Assembly (NCBI GenBank): GCA_026785985.1
Contig: JAJAYX010000362.1
Span: 1 to 5,266, forward strand
DNA length: 5,266 nucleotides
DNA from: Rudanella sp.
GTDB taxonomy: Bacteria; Bacteroidota; Bacteroidia; Cytophagales; Spirosomataceae
Direction: 5' to 3'
This document shows, piece after piece, positions 1 through 4,890 of the stretch (the stretch's first letter is position 1; every line of letters starts with the position of its first letter). Below the pieces are notes generated by a model. That model worked only from the letters and a program-made list of their open reading frames with translations, was not told where the DNA came from and ran no database searches. The translations under genes were made by a program, and so were the position numbers.

Positions 1-1
1 A

Positions 2-604
2 CGTAAAATTGAGGCTCTCCGGGCGGCAGGTCACACGGTGGAGCCGGTGAGTTTGTCGCTGCTTGAATCGCTGTTGCCAACCTATTATATTCTGACTACT
101 GCCGAAGCCAGTTCTAACCTCTCGCGCTTCGATGGAGTGCGCTATGGACACCGCACCGCCGATGCTTCGGACCTGACCACACTCTATAAAAAAAGCCGCA
201 CCGAAGGATTTGGTAAGGAAGTACGGAAGCGCATTCTGTTGGGAACATTCGTGTTGAGTGCGAGCTACTACGATGCCTATTATACGAAAGCACAACAGGT
301 TCGACGGTTGATTCGCGGGGAAACCGAGCGGCTTTTCACCCGGTATGACTTCCTGTTATCGCCCACAACCCCCAGTCCGGCGTTTAGATTGGGCGAAAAA
401 ACCGCTGAGCGGGCCGGAAATGATCCTTTGCAAATGTACCTGGCAGACATTTTTACCGTTCAGGCTAATGTAGTAGGTTACCCCGCTATATCCATCCCCA
501 ACGGCACCGATTCAGACGGATTACCCATTGGCCTGCAACTGATGGCCCCCCCATTTCGGGAAGGCGCGTTGGTGGCCGCAAGTGAATTGGTTTATGATTT
601 ATAG
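2..604 (+). CDS. gatA: Glutamyl-tRNA(Gln)/aspartyl-tRNA(Asn) amidotransferase subunit A, C-terminal part (5' end outside window)
   Basis: This is the last 200 codons of an amidase-signature protein, read in frame from the window edge to a TAG at 602-604. GatA acts in the cytoplasmic GatCAB complex: it releases ammonia from glutamine so that mischarged Glu-tRNA(Gln) or Asp-tRNA(Asn) can be amidated. GatA-specific stretches are visible: YYILTTAEASSNLSRFDGVRYG-like residues (about 27-48 of the fragment), the GFGKEVRKRILLGTFVLS block, YYDAYYTKAQQVR, the LLSPTTPSPAF segment and the final YPAISIPNG...GLPIGLQLMAP motif. The Ser-cisSer-Lys catalytic residues lie in the missing N-terminal half (full family length is about 480 residues). 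The GTG at 38 is an internal Val codon and not the start, because the frame and the homology continue upstream of it. The C-terminus looks normal. A generic amidase is less likely, given the AEASSNLSRFDGVRYG signature. Confidence 0.93.
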   Translation, partial: RKIEALRAAGHTVEPVSLSLLESLLPTYYILTTAEASSNLSRFDGVRYGHRTADASDLTTLYKKSRTEGFGKEVRKRILLGTFVLSASYYDAYYTKAQQVRRLIRGETERLFTRYDFLLSPTTPSPAFRLGEKTAERAGNDPLQMYLADIFTVQANVVGYPAISIPNGTDSDGLPIGLQLMAPPFREGALVAASELVYDL

Positions 605-711
605 TGTGTTTTATAGGTTACTGACGCGCCCACAATTCATGCATTACCAACCTGTACTCTATTCACAATAAACCATACGCCCAATTATTAACCATTAACC
701 AACGTGCAGCC

Positions 712-2271
712 ATGAAGAAGGGGCGAATTGTGTTGTTGAGCCTGCTTGGTTTGAGTTCAATGAGTGTGATTGCCTCGCCCATGCAGGCCGACACGAGCCG
801 CATCGACTCGGTGCAGGTTGAAGCCTATACCAACATACCCTCTGTGCCGGAAGCGTTGCTGCTGGAGCGGTTACCAAAACTGGAAAAAACGATTCCCCTA
901 CCCTATCACAAAACAGTTCACGGGTTTGTGAATCATTTTCTGTTTACGAAACCCAGCTACACCCGCACCATGCTGGAACGGATGTCGTTGTTTTTTCCGC
1001 TTTATGAGCGAATGCTGGCCAAATACAACCTCCCCGACGAGTTGAAATACCTGTCTATTGTGGAGTCGGGGCTGAATCCACGGGCCGTGTCACACGCGGG
1101 AGCGGGAGGGCTTTGGCAGTTTATGCCCGGCACCGGACGCGACATGCGACTTTATCAGGACGACTACGTGGACGAGCGCATGGAGCCGGTGAAAGCCACC
1201 GAAGCTGCCTGCAAATACCTCCGCGACTTATACAACATCTTCCATGACTGGCCATTGGCCTTAGCCGCCTACAACTCAGGCCCCGGCACGGTGAAACGAG
1301 CCATGCGCCGGTCGGGGGGCAATTCGTTCTGGACCATTTATGATTTCCTGCCGAAAGAAACCCGTGCCTACGTACCGCAGTTCATCGCGTTTACCTACGT
1401 GATCAACCACGCCAACGACCACGGAATCTATCCTGAAACCCCGGAATACCCGATTCCGTTTGATACCATTCACGTGAATAGCTATTTTAACGTGATGACA
1501 TTTGCCAAACAGAGCGGTATTCCCATCGGCGAAATGCACAAGCTGAACCCGCACGTTACCACCGGAATTTTACCGGTCTATACCCGCGATTTTATGCTTC
1601 GGGTGCCCAGCGATCAGTTTACGTATTTTGAGAAGCACCGGCAGGCCATCATCGACTCGGCCAGCCGGGTGCCGCTCGTGATGGATCATATTCTGTTGGC
1701 TGATGCCGAAGGCGTGGACATGGGTGCATTAGGTCAGGCGACTGATAATGACCGGTTTTCGCTCGCCCGCCTGAGTGCCAAACAGCCCGCTACCCCCGCA
1801 GAGAACACGCTGATTGCGTCTAATGCCCCCATGCCAGCCGAGCAGCCCGAACCCGACGACGTGGAAGAAGTGGTGCAGAAAAAACCAAAAAAGACTACGT
1901 ACACAGTCAGGAAAGGCGAAGGTCTGTTCCGTGTGGCCGAGCAGTTTAACGTGGAGGTATACGACCTGAAAAAATGGAATCGGTTATCGTCCGACGTGGT
2001 TTCGGTGGGGCAGGAACTGGTGATTCTGAAAGACATTGGCGAGACCCAGGCCGAAGAACTAGCCGAACAGAAAACCCCCAAAGCCGAAAAACGGGCAAAA
2101 GCGATTGCTGCTCATAAGCCCGTTCGCAACCGCTACCATCGGGTGCAGCCCGGCGATACGCTCTGGAACATTGCCCAGCGCTACGACGGCCTGTCGATTG
2201 AGCAGTTGAAAAAAGTGAACAAAATCAGGGGGAATGCCCTCAAGCCAGGGCAGAAACTGATTGTGGGATAA
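712..2271 (+). CDS. mltD: Membrane-associated/periplasmic lytic murein transglycosylase D (SLT domain + two LysM)
   Basis: This 519-residue enzyme cleaves the MurNAc-GlcNAc bond of peptidoglycan, forming 1,6-anhydro-MurNAc ends, and acts in the periplasm. Residues 1-21 form a Sec signal (MKK, hydrophobic VLLSLLGL core, likely cut near VIA or MQA). There is no lipobox Cys, unlike E. coli MltD, so it is probably not a lipoprotein. The family 1 SLT domain spans about 95-235: catalytic Glu118 in IVESGLNP, GLWQFMP at 133-139, LAAYNSGPG at 184-192 and RAYVPQ at 218-223. A MltD-typical segment follows (about 255-300, ending LRVPSD), then a Pro/Glu/Lys-rich linker (about 358-395). LysM1 lies at about 396-438 and LysM2 at about 475-518 (RVQPGDTLWNIA), which should bind glycan chains. 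LysM1 has KGEGLFRVA where GDTLW-like residues are usual. The ATG at 712 is preferred because the signal peptide begins there; no Shine-Dalgarno sequence precedes it, as is normal in Bacteroidota. I see no convincing TAnnTTTG promoter in the 107 bp after gatA, so read-through from gatA is possible. Confidence 0.94.
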   Translation: MKKGRIVLLSLLGLSSMSVIASPMQADTSRIDSVQVEAYTNIPSVPEALLLERLPKLEKTIPLPYHKTVHGFVNHFLFTKPSYTRTMLERMSLFFPLYERMLAKYNLPDELKYLSIVESGLNPRAVSHAGAGGLWQFMPGTGRDMRLYQDDYVDERMEPVKATEAACKYLRDLYNIFHDWPLALAAYNSGPGTVKRAMRRSGGNSFWTIYDFLPKETRAYVPQFIAFTYVINHANDHGIYPETPEYPIPFDTIHVNSYFNVMTFAKQSGIPIGEMHKLNPHVTTGILPVYTRDFMLRVPSDQFTYFEKHRQAIIDSASRVPLVMDHILLADAEGVDMGALGQATDNDRFSLARLSAKQPATPAENTLIASNAPMPAEQPEPDDVEEVVQKKPKKTTYTVRKGEGLFRVAEQFNVEVYDLKKWNRLSSDVVSVGQELVILKDIGETQAEELAEQKTPKAEKRAKAIAAHKPVRNRYHRVQPGDTLWNIAQRYDGLSIEQLKKVNKIRGNALKPGQKLIVG

Positions 2272-2276
2272 GCAAG

Positions 2277-2303
2277 CCGGGGTGACATTGCTCACCTCAC
2301 CGG
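2277..2303 (+). terminator. Candidate hairpin terminator after mltD
   Basis: An imperfect hairpin begins 6 nt after the mltD stop codon. CCGG (2277-2280) plus GGTGA (2281-2285) can pair with TCACC (2292-2296) plus CCGG (2300-2303), with a 6-nt loop (cattgc) and a 3-nt bulge (tca). TCACC occurs twice in tandem on the 3' side, so an alternative pairing exists. No run of T follows, so a classical intrinsic terminator is not certain. It could instead be a 3'-end stabilising structure. Confidence 0.4.
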
Positions 2304-2437
2304 GCATCCTGTTGAGCTTAGAATCCGTATCCCGCTGTGAGTTGCCAGAGCGTGGTTTAGAACATTAGGTCAGAACACTAAGCGTTCGCTCAAAATCGTC
2401 GCATAACTGATTTACAATATCCTGAGTCTCATGAATG
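2304..2437. other. Intergenic stretch with no gene supported
   Basis: I find no convincing gene, RNA gene or promoter in this stretch between mltD and the inverted-repeat element. On the minus strand one short open frame, closed by a stop at 2455-2457 and another (TAA) at 2365-2367, reads roughly TACPVPIHETQ...FERTLSVLT. It has protein-like composition and could be the 3' tail of a deleted gene, but it has no start codon, is under 30 residues long and I do not recognise the family. The stretch is best read as decayed DNA left after loss of the genes once downstream of the HlyD-type fragment. That reading is inference. Confidence 0.4.
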
Positions 2438-2574
2438 GGTACTGGACAGGCAGTCTATGGTGGCTAACAAATCTGAGTTTTTAGACCTAACAACAGGCTT
2501 TTTACCCTCACAATAGGCTTTTTAGGCCAAATAATAGGCTGAAAAATTCCACCATAGATTATAAACGCAGTACC
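2438..2574. repeat. 137-bp structure bounded by composite inverted repeats
   Basis: The left arm (2438-2463) consists of GGTACTG, 9 nt, then TCTATGGTGG. The right arm (2549-2574) is CCACCATAGA, 9 nt, then CAGTACC. Both the 7-bp and the 10-bp blocks are perfect inverted matches and the spacers are the same length, so the 26-nt arms align without gaps (18 of 26 positions pair). They enclose 85 bp holding the 20/21-bp tandem repeats. The right edge at 2574 falls at the codon where the HlyD-like coding similarity stops. Possible natures are a small MITE-like element, the end product of a deletion, an invertible segment, or a long hairpin in RNA. No clear target duplication flanks it (gaatg on the left, tgttg on the right). 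The pairing is seen directly; any mobility is inference. Confidence 0.6.
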
Positions 2575-2700
2575 TGTTGTTTCATACTGCTGATTATAGC
2601 GGTAGGCATCAAAGCCGTAGAACCCGGCAGTTGCCAGCACAATCAGGCCAATTGGCAGAGCAATAAATTTTCGGGGAGAATTTGTCGATTCAGTTGCCAT
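2464..2700 (-). pseudogene. Truncated EmrA/HlyD-family membrane fusion protein, N-terminal remnant
   Basis: Full-length EmrA/HlyD adaptors (about 350 residues) link an inner-membrane pump to an outer-membrane channel for drug export. From the ATG at 2700 the frame has 78 codons. Residues 1-12 (MATESTNSPRKF) are a short cytoplasmic tail, about 13-30 (IALPIGLIVLATAGFYGF) a signal anchor, and DAYRYNQQYETT has the look of the segment just before the family's TDNAQ motif and first beta strand. After ETT the frame reads GTAFIIYGG and then residues encoded by the tandem repeats, ending at TAG 2464-2466. I see no biotinyl-lipoyl, hairpin or barrel segments in any frame downstream. No EmrB-type or TolC-type gene follows. 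A GTG at 2727 would add nine residues, but ATG 2700 gives the normal family N-terminus. The promoter and operator upstream look intact and the neighbouring marR is the usual partner, so this is probably the stump of a deleted emrAB-like operon. It could instead be a genuine small single-span membrane protein. Confidence 0.6.
2478..2539. repeat. Three tandem copies of a 20/21-bp AT-rich repeat
   Basis: The units start at 2478, 2499 and 2519 and are 21, 20 and 21 bp long. Each begins TTTTTA, has a central CC and ends with AGGC (AACAGGC, AATAGGC, AATAGGC). A partial fourth unit, with the start changed to TGAAAAATT, follows at 2540. The near two-turn spacing puts the units on the same face of the helix. 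They lie inside the inverted-repeat structure and form the odd C-terminal part of the truncated HlyD-type frame on the other strand (Pro-Lys-Lys-Pro and Leu-Leu-Leu-rich residues). The 20-bp unit breaks the reading frame, so this is DNA repetition rather than a protein repeat. Confidence 0.65.
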
Positions 2701-2722
2701 GTTTATTCTTGCTTTCCGTGTA

Positions 2723-2736
2723 TTCACTGTTGTGAA
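2723..2736. repeat. Short palindrome in the leader of the HlyD-type remnant
   Basis: TTCAC and GTGAA are perfect inverted 5-mers separated by tgtt. The palindrome lies between the proposed minus-strand start site (about 2763) and the ATG at 2700, so it would form a small hairpin in the leader or act as an additional protein-binding site. No function can be assigned from the sequence alone. Confidence 0.3.
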
Positions 2737-2768
2737 CTACAGGGTAGTCAATTTGGTTTACTATGCAA

Positions 2769-2800
2769 CAAAGGTAAACTGAGTTGACTATTAAAGTCAA
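2769..2800 (-). promoter_or_regulatory. Promoter of the HlyD-type remnant (Bacteroidota type)
   Basis: On the minus strand TACCTTTG (2769-2776) fits the Bacteroidota -7 consensus TAnnTTTG exactly. A TTG (complement of CAA 2798-2800) lies 21 nt upstream, where the -33 element is expected. Transcription would start near 2763, giving a leader of about 63 nt before the ATG at 2700. The -33 element is part of a proposed MarR half-site, so repressor binding should block it. Confidence 0.6.
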
Positions 2801-2811
2801 ATAAGTTGACT
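2784..2811. promoter_or_regulatory. Probable MarR operator: three alternating TTGACT/AGTCAA half-sites
   Basis: TTGACT (2784-2789), AGTCAA (2795-2800) and TTGACT (2806-2811) alternate in orientation with exactly 5 nt between them, an 11-bp period. They form two overlapping 17-bp inverted repeats (2784-2800 and 2795-2811), the size of sites usually bound by a MarR dimer. The same 10 bases AGTTGACTAT occur at 2783-2792 and 2805-2814. A distal half-site AGTCAA lies at 2746-2751, downstream of the proposed minus-strand start. The array overlaps the -33 region of the leftward promoter and runs into the -7 box of the rightward one, so one protein could repress both. Binding by the adjacent regulator is inferred from position and symmetry. 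Confidence 0.65.
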
Positions 2812-2818
2812 ATATTTG
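2784..2818 (+). promoter_or_regulatory. Promoter of the marR gene (Bacteroidota type)
   Basis: TATATTTG (2811-2818) matches TAnnTTTG. A TTG at 2784-2786 lies 24 nt upstream, a little farther than is usual for the -33 element. Transcription would start near 2823-2825, about 40 nt before the ATG at 2864. This placement argues against the in-frame TTG at 2816 as a start codon, because it lies inside the -7 box. The overlapping half-sites predict autorepression. Confidence 0.55.
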
Positions 2819-2863
2819 TGGAGAAAATTTACGGATTCTCCCAAAAACGACTATCTTCAACTC

Positions 2864-3355
2864 ATGACCCCGGAAACAGACAAGTTAATCTTTGATTTAA
2901 ACCATTTCGACGAGATCAGGCGACGGTCGTTAGGCCGTTTATCATGGCGGTTGAAGCGGTATATTGAAAACTTTCTGGAACCCCATTTGCAGGAGCGGGG
3001 CTTTGCCGATTTTAAACTGAGTTACCTCGCTGTGTTAGCCAACGTGGAGGAGCGGGGCATCACCAATAACGAATTGGCCCGGCGTGCGTATGTAACCAAG
3101 CAGATGATGAGCAAAACGGTCAGTTTGCTCGAACAGCAGGGGTATATCTATACGAAGAAGCACGAAAGCGATTCGCGGTCGAGTGTGATTTTTCTGAACG
3201 AACGCGGCAAAGTTCTGTTCATAAACCTGCATGAGTGCATCACCGAAATGCACGATAAATTCAGTATGATACTGGGTCAAAACCGATTTGAGCAATTGAT
3301 TGACTCGTGGGTGGATCTAATGGACGGGTTAGACGACGAAGCAACGCAACCCTAG
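2864..3355 (+). CDS. MarR-family winged-helix transcriptional regulator
   Basis: A 163-residue cytoplasmic DNA-binding protein of normal MarR length. MarR proteins are dimers that usually repress efflux or stress genes next to them until a small ligand or oxidation releases them. Helical dimerisation regions are at about 13-45 and 118-153. The winged helix covers about 50-115: ITNNELARRAYVTKQ (66-80) leads into the recognition helix (about 77-93, MMSKTVSLLEQQGY), and the wing (about 94-113) carries the family-typical Asp103 and Arg105 in ESDSRSS. ATG 2864 was chosen because an extension to the TTG at 2816 would start inside the promoter and add residues atypical of the family. The gene diverges from the truncated HlyD-type gene and shares an operator array with it, so it was probably the local repressor of a drug pump. 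It contains one Cys (Cys125) and no obvious redox pair. Its stop codon overlaps the converging response-regulator gene. Confidence 0.9.
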   Translation: MTPETDKLIFDLNHFDEIRRRSLGRLSWRLKRYIENFLEPHLQERGFADFKLSYLAVLANVEERGITNNELARRAYVTKQMMSKTVSLLEQQGYIYTKKHESDSRSSVIFLNERGKVLFINLHECITEMHDKFSMILGQNRFEQLIDSWVDLMDGLDDEATQP

Positions 3356-3360
3356 AGGGT
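3349..3360. repeat. Palindrome spanning the two converging stop codons
   Basis: ACCCT (3349-3353) and AGGGT (3356-3360) are perfect inverted 5-mers around AG. The marR stop (TAG, 3353-3355) and the minus-strand regulator stop (TAG, complement of 3352-3354) share the CTAG at 3352-3355. The stem is too short to be a strong terminator and no T-run follows on either side, so the two transcripts probably overlap. Confidence 0.4.
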
Positions 3361-4002
3361 AATGAGGCCCAGTCGAAGGGCTTCCATCACCATGCCCACC
3401 CGGCTTTTAACGTGTAGTTTCTGAAAAATAGCTTCCCGGTAACCATCTACCGTCCGAACGCCCACGCACATTTCATCGGCAATTTGGGCGTAGGTCAGGT
3501 CACTACAGGCTAGTTTCAGAAACTGTAGTTCGCGTTCGTTAAAATGAACAGTGGGCGTATTGACAGTCACTTTGGCCACCTGTAGCGATTTGAGCAGATG
3601 ATGCGTCAGGAACTCCGAATAATAAAAGCCCTTAGTCCGAATGTCGTCCAGAGCCTCCCGAAGCTCCGCTGGGCGACATCCTTTGAGCAAGTAGCCCCGC
3701 ACTCCCAACCGGATCATCTGGGCAACCTGCTCGTCGCGATCTATCATCGACAAAACCAGGATTTTAAGATCAGGATGGTGTTTCTGGAGATAGGTCGCCG
3801 TTTCAAAACCGTCCATTTCGGGCATGTTAACGTCGAGCAACAGGATATCAGGAATGCCCTGTTTGGGAAACCGTTCGATGAGGTCGCGCCCATTTTCAGC
3901 AACATACAGGACATCGTATCCCTCAAATTTCTGAACCAGGTCTGACAGGGCTTGCGCCAGTAGCTGATGATCATCGGCAATGGCAATGGTTGTGGTGGAC
4001 AT
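3352..4002 (-). CDS. NarL/FixJ-family two-component response regulator (receiver + LuxR-type HTH)
   Basis: This 216-residue cytoplasmic transcription factor is expected to be phosphorylated by the kinase encoded just upstream. The receiver domain (about 5-122) has the acidic pair Asp10-Asp11, the phospho-acceptor Asp57 in LLLDVNMPEMDG, Ser85 in LVLSM and Lys107 in YLLKG, so every key residue is present. After a linker (about 123-152) comes the LuxR/GerE four-helix HTH (about 153-214): FNERELQFLKLACSDLTYAQIA, then the recognition helix within VGVRTVDGYREAIFQKL and the final helix KSRVGMVMEALRLGLI. Start ATG (complement of 4000-4002) gives the standard N-terminus; no Shine-Dalgarno sequence is seen. 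The gap of 87 bp from the kinase gene allows co-transcription or a promoter of its own. Its target genes cannot be read from this window. Confidence 0.93.
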   Translation of the reverse strand: MSTTTIAIADDHQLLAQALSDLVQKFEGYDVLYVAENGRDLIERFPKQGIPDILLLDVNMPEMDGFETATYLQKHHPDLKILVLSMIDRDEQVAQMIRLGVRGYLLKGCRPAELREALDDIRTKGFYYSEFLTHHLLKSLQVAKVTVNTPTVHFNERELQFLKLACSDLTYAQIADEMCVGVRTVDGYREAIFQKLHVKSRVGMVMEALRLGLITL

Positions 4003-4034
4003 AGCAAGTTGTAGAGGAACGTTAACCGGCTGTA

Positions 4035-4062
4035 AGGTAGTCTATTACCTGTATCAAGTCAA
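4035..4062 (-). promoter_or_regulatory. Possible promoter/operator in the kinase-regulator gap
   Basis: The 87-bp gap (4003-4089) contains a palindrome: AGGTA (4035-4039) and TACCT (4046-4050) around 6 nt. On the minus strand TTGACTT (complement around 4056-4062) is followed 20 nt later by TACCTTAC, which resembles TTG-N20-TAnnTTTG but lacks the final TG. The -33-like element also matches one MarR-type half-site (AGTCAA, 4057-4062), possibly by chance. A weak internal promoter for the response regulator is plausible but unproven. Confidence 0.3.
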
Positions 4063-4089
4063 TAGCATTACTCAATTCAGCAGATTAAA

Positions 4090-4890
4090 TTAAACAGACG
4101 GTAAAGTAATCGTAATAATGCACCCTTCGCCGGGTTGACTCATAATGGTGCAAGTGCCACCCAGCAGGGCGGCCCGACGGTGCAGATTACCCAATCCCTG
4201 CCCGGTGGCTGCGGGTTTTGCATCGGATTGCCGGGTAACGGGCAAGCCCCGCCCATCGTCGGCAATGCTGAGTGCAAACAGATCGGGCTGATAATTGGTG
4301 CTGACCAGAATGGTTTTGGCGCGGGCGTGTTTCAGGGTGTTGCTGATGGCTTCCTGCACCATGCGAAACAACACAATTTCGACCTGCGGATCGAGTCGGC
4401 GGGGTTCGCCGGTAATGGTTAGATGGGCCTCGTAACGGCCTGTCCGGCGAATGCGGTCGAGTTCGAGCCGGATACTGTCGTGGAGGCCAATTCGGGTAAG
4501 AGCATCGGTGTTGAGCGTTTTGGAGAGGATGCGCAAATCGTTGATCACCTGTTGCACAAGTGACCCCGTTTGTTGCACGGCCGGGTGGTGGGGCGTTTGC
4601 ACGAGGTCTTCATCGAGCACATTCAACTGGAGCATGGCCACCGCCAGTAACTGCCCGATATGGTCGTGCAGTTCACCCGAAACATGCTGCAGCGTCTGGT
4701 TCTGGGTTTCGACCTGGGCGGTCAGGATTTCGCGCTGGTAGGTTTCGTGGAGGGCTTGTTTTTCGGCCCGAAACTGGGCCTGACGGCGTTGGAAGAGCCG
4801 GGCAAAGCCCAACACAAAACCGACTAATAATGTCAGCACAATGGTTGCGGCTACAAACGCCAGCACTACTTCATAGCCGTGTTGATTCAT
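4090..4890 (-). CDS. Sensor histidine kinase of the NarL/LiaS type (HisKA_3 + HATPase_c), one membrane segment
   Basis: A 266-residue inner-membrane kinase that autophosphorylates on His and passes the phosphate to the downstream response regulator. Residues about 8-32 form a single hydrophobic span (VVLAFVAATIVLTLLVGFVLGF), followed by a basic stop-transfer stretch and a coiled-coil-like linker rich in Gln and Glu (about 34-68). The HisKA_3 dimerisation domain begins near 69, with the phospho-acceptor His75 in GELHDHIGQLLA. The ATPase domain (about 165-264) has the N box with Glu180 and Asn184 (QEAISNTLKHA), the DDGRG box (211-215) and GLGNL (232-236), all intact. With no periplasmic loop, PAS, GAF or TPR sensor, it is shorter than most family members. 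Sensing is probably done by the membrane protein encoded upstream, whose gene overlaps this start by 20 bp. ATG (complement of 4888-4890) is the only Met before the membrane span. Confidence 0.93.
   Translation of the reverse strand: MNQHGYEVVLAFVAATIVLTLLVGFVLGFARLFQRRQAQFRAEKQALHETYQREILTAQVETQNQTLQHVSGELHDHIGQLLAVAMLQLNVLDEDLVQTPHHPAVQQTGSLVQQVINDLRILSKTLNTDALTRIGLHDSIRLELDRIRRTGRYEAHLTITGEPRRLDPQVEIVLFRMVQEAISNTLKHARAKTILVSTNYQPDLFALSIADDGRGLPVTRQSDAKPAATGQGLGNLHRRAALLGGTCTIMSQPGEGCIITITLPSV

Noticed and set aside
605..711. Terminator or promoter between gatA and mltD
   Set aside because: AGGTT/AACCT could pair only across a loop of about 30 nt, and no TAnnTTTG box is present. The tandem ATTAACC pair at 687-700 is too short to interpret.
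1276..2307. Minus-strand open frames opposite mltD
   Set aside because: Shadows of the lytic transglycosylase gene; their translations are low in structure and have no motif.
2365..2457. Minus-strand open stretch reading TACPVPIHETQ...LSVLT
   Set aside because: It is under 30 residues, has no start codon and no family I can name. It may be the tail of a lost gene but is not supportable as a feature.
2461..2574. Integron attC-like site or CRISPR array
   Set aside because: GCTAACAA at the left arm resembles an attC end, but there is no matching GTTRRRY partner. The 20/21-bp units are contiguous, diverged and lack spacers, so they are not CRISPR.
2701..2727. GTG at 2727 as start of the HlyD-type remnant
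   Set aside because: The added nine residues (MNTRKARIN) are not needed; ATG at 2700 starts a normal signal-anchor N-terminus.
2816..2863. In-frame TTG at 2816 as start of the MarR gene
   Set aside because: It lies inside the TATATTTG promoter box, so it would not be in the transcript; ATG 2864 gives a protein of normal family length.
4057..4062. AGTCAA before the response regulator as a MarR-controlled site
   Set aside because: A single hexamer without its inverted partner is expected by chance; the same sequence also occurs inside the membrane protein gene near 5240.
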